Shown here one piece after another: positions 11,514 to 23,885 of a stretch of DNA of 64,000 bases. Both the position numbers and the translations under genes were made by a program. Below the pieces are notes generated by a model, which was not told the DNA's origin, did not search any database, and saw only the letters and a program-made list of their open reading frames with translations. Origin of the DNA: Orientallactaga sibirica. Its lineage: Eukaryota > Chordata > Mammalia > Rodentia > Dipodidae. Within the stretch, counting starts at the first letter, position 1. Every line of letters begins with the position of its first letter. The DNA lies in NCBI GenBank assembly GCA_036365145.1, contig JAEOAD010000024.1, positions 13,163,501 to 13,227,500 on the forward strand, in the 5' to 3' direction.

Positions 11514-12352
11514 TAAAAATGCCACGTAGGGAAGTTATTTTACAGGGATGGTCTTGAAAACAGACAGAAGCTACAACTATAGACCAAGGAGTCCAGGATC
11601 TAGCTCCAGATGGCAACAGAGGTTTGGTAGTGTCAATCACATGGAATCAATTTCACAGACATGCATGGGTAAGAATGAGAGGGTCAAGGTGAATTCCCCC
11701 ATGTTTGCAATAAATTGCTAAGCCCAGGTAAAGTATATCAGGGTCATATGTCTTGCACTTAGACCCTGAGAGGACATTGTATGAGATGAAAGTGAAGTCC
11801 AGGTTCCAAGAGACCTCAGGTTGTTAGAGGTGCCAATACCATGGGACATCTGGAAGGGCCAACTGCAGGTAAAACATAGAAATAGGCCAAGAGAAACACT
11901 ATGAATATGCCAGAGCTGAAGGGACTAAGCTTCTCAAGGCTGATGAAGTCCAGAAGATCCTGTCAGGTGCCTCAGTTACCATTGGCTTCAGGGTTTGGTG
12001 CTAGCCCTGCTGGGTCTTGATATTACTTGGGTCCAGTCTTTCCTCCCACTCCTCCCTTTGTGATGGGAATGTTTATTCTGTGCTACTAGATGTTAGAATT
12101 ATGGAACTTTTTGGTTTGATTTTTGTTGTTTGTTTGTTTTTATATGTTTTAAGCAGGGTCTCACAGCTAAGAGATTACCTAGAGTCTCAGAAGATACTTG
12201 GGCCTTTGAACAATGTTAGAACTATTAAGACTATGGAAGTCCTAGAGATGGACTAAATCAATTTTTCATGATGAGTTGGCCTCAAGCTTTGGAGAATCAA
12301 CAGTAGAATGTTATAATTTAAGGTGATGCATTTGGGTACCAAGGGGTGGGGT

Positions 12353-12719
12353 TGTAGTGGTTAACCTTCATGGTCAATTTGACTGGATTTAGAATCACCT
12401 AGAAAACAGACCTCTGGATGTAAGGGTCTTTCCAGGGATGTTTTAGCAGAGGAGAACAACCCACTCTGAATGTGTGTTGTGCCATCTCACCTTCTGGGAG
12501 TTCAGACTGAATAAAAAGGAGAAAGCAGGCTGAGCATTAGCACTCACCTCTTTGCTTCCTGACTGCAGATGTAATGGGAGCAGCTGCTCATGCTCCTGCC
12601 ACCATTCTCTCCCTGTCATGGTGAACTCTGTCCCCTCTTAAGCTAAATGAAATAAATCCTTCCTTCTGTTAGTTGTTTTTGTCAAGTATTTCATCACAGC
12701 AATGCAAGTAAGAATGCCA
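12353..12719 (+). repeat. 3' LTR (MLT2-like)
   Basis: A nearly full LTR: start 'tgtagtggttaacc', then 'gactgaataaaaaggagaaa', 'cttcctgactgcagatgtaa', polyadenylation-type 'aataaatccttcct' and end 'tcacagcaatgcaagtaag'. Confidence 0.7.
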
Positions 12720-14369
12720 AAAGAAATTTATGCAATAACTATTCATCATTGAGAAATTATTTTATTGTATAATACATACTTTTTTTATAATACATACATT
12801 TTGAGAAAGTGTCCCTTTCTTTATCTTCTGGCAATGCTAATCCCTTTAACAAAGTATGCTATATAATTTGTAATACACCATCCTATTGTATATTGTTTTT
12901 TGTATATTCTTTTTCAATTTTACAATTTTAGACCAACAGGTAATACATCCAAAAAATATGTCTATTGGGTGATCACATTCTGAAAGAAACACTGTTTTTC
13001 TATAAAAGATCATTTATGGGTCATTTCTCTTACTCTAATATTTTAAGTGAAGTGTTGAAATTACTGTTAATTCTCTTTGAGTAACACATAAGCATGGTCT
13101 TATAATAGTGGCTGTTCCTTTAGGAGTTGTCCTTTACAGAGTGATTTCCTTTCCCTTTGCTCACTTTTCCAAATTCAAAGAAAAGCTATGACTAAATGGT
13201 TACTGTGTTAACTCCTGTCACCCTTCTTCACAGAACCCAGATCATCTGGCCATCTTCACATAATATCAAAATATGGAACATCCTTTCTTGTTCTTTAATT
13301 TTGTTCATCAACTAATACCAAGTTGAATTTGTTATAATATTTAAGGTGTAGAACCAGTAATAGCTTATCAAAAACTACAGAAACTCACCCCAGGAGGATG
13401 AGGCTGTGATGTTCCACCAGGAAAAGGTCATGGCATACATCCTGGATGATGAAGACCTTGCCCCACTCAGTACAGTATGTTCCTACCTATCACCCCCTTT
13501 ACTTCTCCACCCTCCTCCTATACTCTTTTCCACATGCCTGAGTTCCTAAGATGGTCTTTTGTGGGAGAACAGTATCGTTAATCACATTCTTAAAGGGCTA
13601 GCCCTTGAATAATCCTGGTTTCCTTCACAGTAACTCTTTCTTGTCCTATAAGAATTGGCTTTTGAGCAATGAGCAGGATGACTTGAATGTGTTAATGGCT
13701 TCAATTCATCTGATAATTGATAAGTATCCCTTGCAAGCTTTAAATAAAAGACAATATATTCTTATAGTAATTGTCAGTTTTCATTTTATTTTAATTGCAT
13801 AAGTAGAACCTAAGGGAGTCTTCAAAACCTATACTGATAAAAGATAAAATAGACTTTAAAATGGTCAAAATATATCTCTTCTGAGAGCATATAATGAATC
13901 ATATAAACCAAATAAGTTTTTTATAATCAAAGGGATTATTGTTATTAATTATACTGGACAATAGGTGTAAGTCTGAACTATCCCAGAGAAGAACTGACAT
14001 AGGCTCTTTTTAACTATATATGACTTTAGATATAATAAATATTTACAGAATTAGTGAATCAGACTTAAAATATGGCACAGCAAATGCTAATATCATGCTT
14101 ATCTTTCATTGGAAATTTGTTTCAAAATAATGTAGACTTTTCTTTTGGGGATGATAAAAATATGGTATAACTGGACAATAGCAATAGTGATAAATTTCTG
14201 AATGCACAAAAAAAAATCAGACATTTTTAATAACTAGTTCATATGTGAATTTTATCATTAATAGAAAACAAACTTTGCACCCAAGGTTTCCATGAGAACA
14301 ATTCCTGTATTTCTGTGAAATGGTCAACATAGATAAACTAACAAAACATAGTGGGATATGTTTTGATAG
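12720..14369. other. AT-rich sequence without recognised feature
   Basis: I recognise no gene, RNA or clear repeat. The short frame at 13605-13802 has no domain and ends in an AT-rich stretch. Confidence 0.4.
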
Positions 14370-14850
14370 AACAAAATTGGGAGGAGGAGTTGGTCACAGA
14401 AAAGGGCACAGAAAGATTTGTGTTGTGGGAAGGTAAGGAGGGAGAGCTACATAGAGGAAGGAAACATGACCTGAGTCTTGATAGGTGAATAGGTATGAGG
14501 AAAAAAAAGTATCTTAATATAAGAAAGAGTATCAAGTATTTTTGAGTAGAAATTTAGAGCAGACAATGCAACAAGACAGACATACAGAAGCTATCAGACT
14601 TGTTAGTCATCCTATGGATTTTAGATTTCATTCTGATGACAATCAGAGGCCATTGCAGTGTTAATCAGAGAAACAAAATGACCACATCTAACTATTAGAA
14701 AGATTATTCTAATAGAAATATGGAATCAACAGAAAATCAACTACAGACAGAGATACCAGTTAGCATTCATGTCAGTAATTCACCAGGGACTAATGAACTT
14801 TATATTAAAGTGATGATTTAAGGAAAAGACGATGTAGACAATAAGGCTGT
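14370..14850 (+). repeat. Possible ancient mammal-wide repeat, family unassigned
   Basis: 'tggattttagatttcattct' with 'gaggccattgcagtgttaat' and 'gaccacatctaac' recalls a widespread old repeat ('ggattttattct...ccattg...gttttgagcag' type). The antisense stretch at 46820-47295 may belong to the same repeat. Low certainty. Confidence 0.3.
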
Positions 14851-15385
14851 ACCCCTGAGCACAGTTCTCAATGAGCATACATAAATATGGTATAGAATAT
14901 GACAAGGGAAAATTCTGAGGGATTTTTTTCTGATGACCATCTTAATAAATGCCAGAGAGTGGAATAGGTCGTAAGAAGGCTGACATGATGATGCGATACA
15001 TTAGTCCTGGAAGAACACAATAGTCCTTCATGACTGAAAGTCACTGAACAGTGAGGACCAAATGAGCTCCAAAGAACTAAGACCCACATAGAACATGCTA
15101 GAGAGAGAAGTTTGATTCATTTCCACAGTATAATGCTGTTTAACATTAACAATAATAATTACACATTTATATTTACTAGTTAAATTTTGCAGCTTTATTC
15201 TTTACTTGGTAACTACCTACCTTTGGTGCAGTGTTGTGACACACCATGCCTCTCCTTTTTTTTTGTTTCAATGTTCTGTTTTTGAGCAGAACTTACCAGA
15301 GATGTTCATATAGCTAAGATAAAGGGATGGATATGAAAATAAGAAAATTTGAATCTCCATAGATTTTCTGTAGAGACAAGAAATT

Positions 15386-15390
<5 letters not shown>
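14851..15390. other. Unique sequence without recognised feature
   Basis: AT-rich, no gene or clear repeat recognised. Confidence 0.4.

Positions 15391-15426
<36 letters not shown>
15391..15426 (+). repeat. (CA)n microsatellite
   Basis: An uninterrupted CA run. Confidence 0.97.
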
Positions 15427-15427
<1 letters not shown>

Positions 15428-15599
15428 GACATGAATGCAAGGGAATTTGGCCCAGGGGAAGGGGAGAAAGAGGGTAGATGGAGTGTGGGGAGACAGGCTC
15501 AATGGCCAACACATGCTTATATAATACAGTACAATGCATGCAAGTATACATTGTGAACACTTTTTAAAGGAAAGGGGAATAAAAATTCAGTCAAGATAG

Positions 15600-15718
15600 C
15601 AATAAGAAGGAGGATTAATAGGGAGAGGTAGAGGACTCACCAGTCCAGATGTAGGCCCCTTGACCTCTGGCTTCCTAGCTTCTAAGATGTAAGAAATAAA
15701 TTTGTTGTGTTTGAATTC
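15600..15718 (+). mobile_element. MLT1 LTR 3' fragment
   Basis: 'cttgacctctggcttcctag' then 'aagaaataaatttgttgtgt' is the typical end of MLT1 LTRs, including the AATAAA signal. Confidence 0.55.
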
Positions 15719-16901
15719 AAAAACTAGAAAATTTCAACCTGTATTTTATGTTTATTATTCTTTGTCTTAAATCTTCTCCTAGTTTGTTCTTCCCCTTAAT
15801 TTCAAGCCTGTATCTTACTTTATATTGTTTTCAGTTAATTATCTATTAATGAAACTTTCTGCAAGCATTTGAGTTATAATTTAATATATAAAATATTACA
15901 TTACATCTGAAGTGTACATTGGTGATGTTTCCAAATGAACACCAATGAATAGCACTGTGAAAATAAAACCTATTCATATATGAAGCATTTCAATTGGTTG
16001 TGATCATTACTAAAGACTGTATTTTAAATGGCAATAAACATAAATAATTTGAAAGATAAAACAAGATTTTATTTAAACTATTGACAATTTAAGGGAAAAT
16101 GCTCTACAATGTAAGTTGACTTTAATAAAAGTATAGTGAGAATAGAGAAATATTTCTTAGCATGTGATGGACTAAGCCCTCACCACCCCCTTGTGTTCAT
16201 ACCTCAGGTTTCAAGAGCCCAGAAAGACAAGACAAGGTGAGAAAAAGTGAGGGAGAAATTGGGACAGTGTCTTAACTTTGGTTTATTTCATCCATCGTTA
16301 ATGTCCTCTGCTTCCACCTTCATCTGTCTTCCTTTACTTATGTACTTTTCAGAAAAATGACAAGATAGAGCCTTAAGGTAGGGCCCCAGTAAAAATTAAT
16401 ATGATCCTGAAAAGTGGTGCAATTAAAGCAGGATGGCCCCACTCCTTGACTTATGTAAAGTTTATTCAACCTGCCTTGCTCTCCTTTGACCCTGAGAGTG
16501 TGTGGATTTCTTAATGAGGTGCAAATTAAACTGGCTTTATCAAAGACAATAAGTCTGTAGAGAATGCAAAACAAAAGAACCTAAAGAATTCTATGATTTC
16601 AGGAAAAATGTAATGTACTTCATCCTACATAGCTAGTCAAAAACATTTACACAAATCAAAATAACAAGTAGAATCATTTCAGCAAGTTCATTTCTTCCAG
16701 ATAATCATCCCATTACAATATCAGAACTTAGATATGCCCCATCCAGCCTCCTTAGTATTTAACCTCCGTGCTTCAAGTCAACAATTGGGAGAAAGATCTT
16801 TAGTATACACAGTAGTAGATACCAAAATCACTGTATTTTGGAGGAGTATGCCAGTGGAAATCTTCCACCCTAGTTTTATGCACTAATGCAAATGTTTAAG
16901 C

Positions 16902-16937
<36 letters not shown>

Positions 16938-16950
16938 ATTTAATTATTAA
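16902..16950 (+). repeat. (ATT)n microsatellite
   Basis: TTA/ATT units with small interruptions at the right end. Confidence 0.95.
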
Positions 16951-17487
16951 AAGGGTGGCTAGATAGTGCCTCTGTCCCCACTGCTTTCCCAGTGGTGGTA
17001 CCTCAGGTAAGACTGCAAAGACGAATCTCAGATGTCCCTAGTATTTTCCAAACTTTTTTTTTTTTTTGAGATTTTTTTAATGACCTTTGAGACACTCAAA
17101 TCTAAAGAATTCCTTCTTTGTTTCTCTGTTCAAAGTGAGTGTCAAATTTCACAACAGTAACAAAAGTAGAACATGAATCCCTCCTAAGTAGGGGGATATG
17201 ATCTGCTTTTTCCAGTCACACATCCTGAAGCCAGCCCTCCTTGAGGGCCATACAATGGAAGACACACATTGATCATGGGTAGACCAGAAAAATAGTCTCT
17301 AAAAGCGTGATTCCTCAGTGTGTTTTCATAGTGAGTAATTGCCAACCAGTGATTACCACAGTTGCAATAAAGCCATCAGAGCTCATTCAAACCTAATTGA
17401 ATTGGCAGGATGCTAGGAAGGTTTGGCAGAATATGCTATGACTTCACAAAATAAAGGTTTTTCTTCAAAGTTTGGAAAGTGAACCTA

Positions 17488-17552
17488 TCCTCTCCTCTCT
17501 CTTCTTTTCTCTTCTTCTCTCCTCTCCTCTCCTCTCTTCTCCCCTCTTCTTT
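17488..17552 (+). repeat. (CTCTC)n pyrimidine tract
   Basis: A CT-only tract of irregular TCTCC and TTCTC units. Confidence 0.9.
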
Positions 17553-18443
17553 GTTTCTGAATATGGTAGTGCCTGGTACAACAACCAACCAAAATAAAAG
17601 CCAGGTTTGGTAAACCTTCCTTCTCTTCTAGAGAAAACTCTTCTTTGACATTTCTGTCCTAGTCAAACTGTCCAGCCTTAATAGATTAACTAATAAATTT
17701 TGTTTCTGCATCTATATACCCATGATATTTTTTGCCTAGTTAAAAAAAAAAAAAAATCTCACAAAAAGGGTAAGTAAGAAATCCTGGTTCTAATACCCCA
17801 AATCATCTGGGCTGCACATTGTCTATTATGAGTGGAGCTGCACCCTGACATGGTACTGTATCCACTAACCAGAACCAACCTCAAAATATGGAGAATGTCT
17901 AAAGCAGTGGTTGAAGTACTATTACTACACATCCTTTCATCAAACAAAAACCTTCTGTTTAGCCATCAGATATTTTTTAGACTAGGTCTGACAATTGTTA
18001 TGTCTATGGAATGGACTGGACAGGAAACCTTCAGAAATGTCAGTGTCTTTCAAATCCAATGGCAGGTCAGAGCATACTTGCAGTGACATGGAGGACACTT
18101 GCTGCCTTGCCCGTAGCTTTCAACATAGTTGCATGGTGTAACAGACACATCTGAAAACACCGGCTCTGCTTCACATAGAAATATGAACAAATTTTGTACT
18201 CTACGGCCCACACTGTTATAGCTATTGAGATGTATATTTCATAAAAACATACTGTGGAGATAAATCTATTTTAAGATTCTTACTTTTCCTTTTGTGAAAA
18301 GGCTACAGCTATATTACAGCAGTTACTGACTAAATAGAAATTTTTCTTCTTCCTAAGTACATGCTATGTTCAGATATGCAGAATTTTATCCAAATCAATT
18401 GTTTTCACCATGTTTTCTATTGTTTCTATTCAAAACTATGAAA

Positions 18444-18658
18444 GGGCTAGAGAAATTGCTCAGTGGTTAAGGCACTTGCCTGCAAAGCCTAACGACCTGG
18501 GTTCAATTCCACAAGACCCGCGTGAAGCCAGATGCACAAAGTGGCACATACATCTGAAATTTATTTGCAGTAGCTAGAGGCTCTTGCATGCCCATTCTCA
18601 TTATTTCTCTCTCTCTCTCATTCTCTCTCCTCTGTCTACAAATAAATAAAAAAAAATA
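18444..18658 (+). repeat. tRNA-derived SINE (DIP-like)
   Basis: Complete copy: 'gggctagagaaattgctcag', 'cacttgcctgcaaagcc', 'ccagatgcacaaagtggcac', CT tract and AAATAA tail. Confidence 0.92.
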
Positions 18659-19054
18659 CTTTTAAAACTGGGGAAAGTAAATGGTAAGGAATACATGTAA
18701 CTGTTCTAAAGTCATACTGCAGTGCAACTGGAGTGGAAGGAGGGAATTATGATACTTTTTCAGTGTCTTCTGCTTCCTCTAGCATTCATCTAGTAACTCA
18801 TGTGGAAAACAGGAACCAAAAAATCAATATGGAAAATTCACTAGGCTTCAATGGAGTATTTAATGAGGACATAAGAACAAATATAAACTCAAATCGTGGA
18901 CTGCTTCTTGACAAAAGTCTAAGCAGTTCAATAGATAAAAGTTCATCTTTTCAATAAATGATTCTAAAATAATTTCTTAAATACAATACCAAAAGCCAAC
19001 CCTATAAGAGAAATAATCAATAAATTACATGCTATCTAAAATCTTAAAGTCTAG

Positions 19055-19293
19055 GGCTTGAGACACAACCCAGTCAATAAAGTTTTTGCTTCACAAGAAT
19101 GAAAATCTAAACTTAGCCTCCAGGACCCACATAAAAATGCCTGTTGATCTGGGCTTAATTGATTCCCCAGTGCCCACATAAAGCCAGTTGCACAAAGTGG
19201 TCCATACATCTGGAGTTTTCAATGGCAAGAGACTCTGGCACACACATACTCACTCTCTCTCATTGCAAATTAATTAATTAATTAAAAAGGTAT
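19055..19293 (+). repeat. Two degenerate tRNA-type SINEs in tandem
   Basis: First a diverged head ('cagtcaataaagtttttgct', 'ccaggacccacataaa'), then a second, 5'-truncated DIP-like body ('cccagtgcccacataaag', 'acaaagtggtccatacatct', CT tract, TTAA-rich tail). Confidence 0.6.
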
Positions 19294-19309
19294 TGTTAAT
19301 GAAATGAAA

Positions 19310-20265
19310 AGTCAGCTACAAAGAGGGACAAAATACTTGAAATCATATATCTGGAAACTGAGTGACCAGAAAATAAGCCAATAAAATGAATGGGAAACTT
19401 TGATAGATCTGTCATATAAAAAAGTTATTTGGATGTGATGCAAACATATGAAAAAATGCTAATACCATTAACCATTACTAATAATCAAATCAAAATCACC
19501 ATGAAGTGTCACTGTAAGCACTTACAATGACTAATTTTTATTTCACAATGACAATACAAAAGCGCTAGAAAACGTTTTAGTGAGGTCTCATCACGTTGAA
19601 CAAACACCCATGATATGACTCAGGAATTCCACTCCAGAGTCAGGCATGGTGGCACAGGGCCTAATCCCAATACTCTGGAAGGCTAAGGAAAAGGAGGGGG
19701 ATTGCAAATTCAAGGACAAGCTAGGCTACATAGCATATTTGAGTGTAGCATGGGCCACACAGTAAGGTCCTTTTGAGAAAAAGAAAGTAGAAAAAAAAAA
19801 AAATAAAGACAGGCAGGATCCTTATTCCTTCACATTTTTACAAAAAAAAATGAAAACAATAAGCATTTCTAACATCTGTTTATAAATGCTTACTGTATTT
19901 ATTCAAAATCTCCCAAAATATCAATACCCATAAACCATTGAACAGATAAACAAATTTTGGTATACTTACAGAGTGGAATACAACTTGTCAATAAAATTAA
20001 CAAAGTGTAGATATAAACAAAACTATGGAAATCTTGCAAACACTCTACTAAGTAAGAAGCCAGATTTGTTAAACTTCAGGTGGTGTGGGTCCATTTTATG
20101 ACATTCTAGATAGTCAACAACTGTGGAGATTGCAAATTAGTGGTTTCCGGGGCCTGAGAATGAGAGAACTTGTTCACTAGAAAGTGACAGATGTGAGGTG
20201 GTGGATCCAATTTAGTGGTGGATCAAACTTCATAGAACGTTTTGCAGAGAAAGAGGGAAATTTGC
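19310..20265 (+). mobile_element. Old LINE-1 (L1M-type) 3' end, sense
   Basis: Recognised from collinear L1 3'-end motifs: 'atgactcaggaattccactc', 'ataaaccattgaacagataa', 'tacttacagagtggaataca', 'gtaagaagccagatttg', 'attagtggtttccggggcct'. Reading frames are destroyed. A B1-like SINE interrupts it at about 19645-19800. Confidence 0.75.
19645..19800 (+). repeat. Degenerate B1-type SINE
   Basis: 'caggcatggtggcacagggc', 'ctaatcccaatactctggaa' and an A-tail show a 7SL-derived B1, rather diverged, inside the L1 relic. Confidence 0.65.
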
Positions 20266-20769
20266 TCTAAGTCAACTACTTATGAACAAATCTGACTTTA
20301 TACAGTATTCATGTCTTAAACTAAGCATGTTAACTTTTCACTGAGGCTTGATCCTCAGTGGTCACCTTCAGTGGGTGGCTCTTCCAGCATGCAGTTAGTA
20401 TATATCTATTTATTTTTCAGAAACACTTCTCCATTCCTATTGCTGCTGTTTTGTTGGCTCCTTAAAACAACTAACCTAAATCCTGCCCTGCTTTCTAACA
20501 GGTCTTTGGAGCCTCACTCTGCTTCAATCAGGCCTCACTGTGTTGTAGCCTGAATAATCTTTAAGGAGCTCTTGTTCAAGTTTTCTATAGGACAATGTCC
20601 AGTCCTTCATATTCAATACAAGCCCTGTCCCGTAATCTCTCTTTCACTCCTATCTGCACATTGTATCTCAACCACACTGTGGCTTGCCTCCCAGTTTCTG
20701 AGTGTGTCTCATTATTGTGTCTTTTTCTATATACCCTTGCAAAGATTTCACTGTTTTGCCTACAATGTT
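20266..20769. other. Sequence without recognised feature
   Basis: No gene or repeat recognised; may contain the end of the L1 relic. Confidence 0.4.
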
Positions 20770-20980
20770 TTTTAATAATTTTATTTTTATTGATTTGTTT
20801 ATTTGAGAGAGAGAGAGAGAGAGAGAATGGGCATGCCAGGACCTCCACCCACCCACTGCAAATGAACTCCAGATGCATGTGCCACCTTGTGCATCTGGGC
20901 TTATGTAGGTCCTGGGGAATTGAAACTAGGTTCTTTGGCTTTGCAGGAAATTCATTAACTGCTAAGCCATTTCCCAAGCC
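20770..20980 (-). repeat. tRNA-derived SINE (DIP-like), antisense, with TSD
   Basis: Tail, GA tract, 'gaatgggcatgccaggacct' and the reverse head 'ctgctaagccatttcccaag' are all present. The insertion is framed by an exact 11-base duplication, cctacaatgtt (20759-20769 and 20980-20990, sharing one edge base), so it is relatively young. The long frames over it on both strands are artefacts. Confidence 0.93.
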
Positions 20981-20990
20981 CTACAATGTT

Positions 20991-22574
20991 GTTTTAAACA
21001 GTCTTATCTTTAGTGAACTATACTCATTCTTCATGATAGTCACAACATATCACTAGCTCAATGATGTCTTTGCTGTTCACAACAAAGGTTTGCATGCTGA
21101 ACCCACTGCCGCAAAAGCAATATGCTTGAACAAAGGCATCCACCTCCCTGTTTTGCAATGGTACAGAGCTCTTGCTAGGCCAATAAGTAATATATTTTTA
21201 AACAAAAATGCTATGTATTTATTACATATTTCCAAATCCTGAGCAAGTTGAGACATTTGGTAAAACATGTTTCTAATGATTTAGCAAATAAATTACAAAC
21301 ACATTGCATATGCAGCACCATGAAAAAAAAAAAGTAGCCTTCTGATCTCTATCTTTTGATATTTTGGCTCTCAGTAGATGACTCTTTGGGAAAAGGTTGC
21401 CTAATACAGTTGTAAAAGAAAAAAAAAGTTAAATTAAATTTTACAGTTTATTTGAGTAAAGAATGATTCATGAATCAGGCAGTATTCAGAACCAAAAGAA
21501 GTTCAGAGAACTCCTCTCAACAATAATTGCAATGATTACATACAAACAGAACAGGGAAGTCAATTACACTAATAGATGACTGGTTATACCTAGGCTTTGC
21601 CTAATTTGGACATGGACTAAGCAGTTGGCTGTCTGTGATTGGCTGAGACTTAGCAGTCTGTGGTAGTTCTCAGTGAGAATTTCAATTTGTTTAGGTACTA
21701 AGTTAGCTTACGTAGCTTACGGTCATCAATAAAGGAACATAACATGGAGGGATAGCCTCCAGCCAAATGTAACTGCAACATGTATCAGCAAAGACTTAAC
21801 AGGGTCAGAACAAATCCCCAGGGCTGTAAAAGAGCAAACATTTCACAGCAGGCGTAGTATATAAAGCAGATCAGCTGTAAGAAAAGAGCAAGAAGGATCA
21901 GCAAGACCACTATCCTGTTTCAAGTACAAACACAGAGGTTAGCGGGAAGCATAGATGATTCCTACTTCTAAACAAGACCAAACTAGTTTCTGAGCTTGCT
22001 ACATGTGAAACTGGTGGACGCTATGTAGATTCTGTGGTACGCATCTTTACTCGTTCTCCTCTGACAAGCATGAGGATTTGTTTTTTTTTTTTTTTTTGTT
22101 TCTGGCCTAAAAAGGAAGGAATTTGGGCAGGAGAGGTGCTTATAGGGCTATACACTGAAAAAGAGAGCTCAGAGGAAGAGAACAGGCCATGGTTTGTCAT
22201 GCAAATCTCTGTTTGGAGGGCAGCTGTTTTCCTGTGATAGAGAAGAACCAGGGACAGATGCTGAATGAAGGGCAGTCTACAGAGATGCTTCAGTGCACAG
22301 ACAGAAAAGACAGAACTCTTTCCAAACCCGGAAGATAGCAATCAGGATGAGGAGAGGCTCTTTGCCCACCCATTCCACTCCAGACCACAGGGATCAGACT
22401 AAACAAGATCAAGATGTGCAAAACTATGTAACTGAAGATAGCTGTTCACGACCACTGGTTGGCTGATCACACGTTCCTTTGTTTATTTCTGGGGAGAGAG
22501 TAGCACCCATTAGAGAATATGAATGCATAATAGAGGGATTTTTGTCATACTTTATTCATCTTAATCACTTGCTT
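20991..22574. other. Sequence without recognised gene
   Basis: No gene recognised. A T-run at 22080-22098 lies in the overlapping frames at 22021-22341. I cannot assign the stretch to a repeat family. Confidence 0.4.
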
Positions 22575-23225
22575 CTTCTGTCCAGGATTGGAAAATTTCT
22601 CTCTATTTTGGGTGTTGCTATTTCTAATTTCTTTTCAGTCAATTTACTCTTATGGTTTATTCATTGGAAATGAATTCAAAATTACAAAAACTATAGATTA
22701 TTCATTTCAGCCAAATCATGGTTTGAAACAAATTGTTGGACCGAGAAGCTTACTGAATTTTAATCAAATTACATTTGGTCAAGTTGGGATGAGTGAAATT
22801 GCACTGCATAAATGGTTCAGGAGCAAACTGATAAATAATGACTACCCAACACCCTTCTTGCAGACCCTGGTGAAGCTCACTGGTGTGTGGTGGGCACATG
22901 AGCCAGTCAGCATTGTCACGGGGATGTCACTGCCAGGACCGTGGTGATAGAGCCAGTCACAGAGGGCAAATCCAAACTGGGTTTCTGAAGAAGCTTACTC
23001 AGACATTTCCAGGATACCACCTAGGGCCTCCCAAAGAGGGATTTTACAGTGAAGAAGTTGTGGTGAATCACCTACTTGTGATAAGACACCCAGAAAATGC
23101 ATAAAGCATGCTCCCAAGCTTGCTTAGGAAACTGTTTAAGGGGATGATTGGCACCAAAGTAGAGAAGACCACCCTAAATGTGGATGACTCCACTTCCTTT
23201 TGTAGGCACTAGATGAACAAAATGT
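22575..23225 (+). pseudogene. Frameshifted coding relic, parent unknown
   Basis: An open frame (22588-22947) of normal protein-like composition runs on, after a shift near 22925, into a second frame carrying 'VVIEPVTEGKSKLGF', and after another shift into a third with 'KLTQTFPGYHLGPPKEGFY' (to 23104). Past that stop the same frame continues with 'LFKGMIGTKVEKTTLNVDD'. Such chaining of protein-like text through successive frames is what a decayed coding sequence gives. I do not recognise the parent; a retrocopy or an old retroelement gene are both possible. No introns are evident. It ends shortly before the MaLR element. Confidence 0.4.
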
Positions 23226-23510
23226 GGAGGAAAGGGTAAGCTAACAAGTGTGCCCATGCTGGTCTCTTCAGTAGCAGCCTCTGCCCACAGCTGCTGCAGC
23301 TTTCCCCTGCACAGACTGGCACCAGTGATGCGCAACAGAACCTCCAGATCGTTAATCTCACATTGTGGCTGCATTATTTGTCATTCTTGTTTGGAGGATT
23401 CCAGCTTCTCAGACTGAGTAGCTGCCGGTTGTCCTGGCTCTCCTTTCTGCACACAGCCACTGCAGGACTCCCCAGCCTCTGATGCTGTAAACTGTGTTAA
23501 TAATGCCCCT

Positions 23511-23885
23511 TGTGGTACTTTGAATAAATGCCCCTCCAATAGATTCAGGAGTTTACTAAAACTTCTTGGATTTTCAGCCACCTGGATGGAGGAGGTGTTA
23601 CTGGGTGGATCTTAGGGTCCAGCCTTAAGGTGTGGTGGTATATTTGCAATACCAATATAAAGATATGCAAAGTGTCTGGAGTCCTTGAAGTATGCTTGTT
23701 TGTGGTGTGGTTTTAAGGATTTGGCTTGTGGCTGTTCTCTCTGTGTTTGGTCCTGTAAGAGCATACCAACTTCTTTTGCCATTATAAAACTTCCCCTGGA
23801 TCTATAAGCTTCAATAAATATTCCTTCCTCCAGAACTGTGCCTGGTTTGGAAGTTTGTCTCAGCAATCTATAGCTGTCTACTACA
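23511..23885 (+). repeat. 5' LTR of the MaLR element
   Basis: Starts TGTGGTACTTTGAATAAATG and ends 'tagctgtctactaca'. It contains 'aataaatattccttcc', the polyadenylation-type signal near the 3' end. The solo LTR at 38850 is a related copy. Confidence 0.85.

Larger units (their letters stand above)
11106..12719 (+). mobile_element. Non-autonomous ERVL/MaLR element, two LTRs
   Basis: The left copy starts 'tgtgatggttcaagtttatt' and the right copy 'tgtagtggttaaccttcatg'; both continue with 'gaatttagaatca' or 'ggatttagaatca', so they are direct repeats about 1.25 kb apart. A purine-rich 'aaggggtggggt' lies just before the right copy, as a polypurine tract would. The end of the internal part (12158-12255) matches the internal region of the 23.5 kb element. 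Both LTRs resemble MLT2. No protein-coding capacity remains. Confidence 0.6.
15719..18443. other. AT-rich sequence with two simple repeats
   Basis: No gene seen. It holds an ATT trinucleotide run (16902-16950) and a CT-rich TCTCC tract (17488-17552). Open frames at 16338 and 17759-18086 lie on opposite strands and have no recognisable domain. Confidence 0.45.

Noticed and set aside
20585..21056. Frames of 130 and 153 codons on opposite strands
   Set aside because: Both cross the antisense SINE at 20770-20980; no domain, and both strands cannot be coding here.
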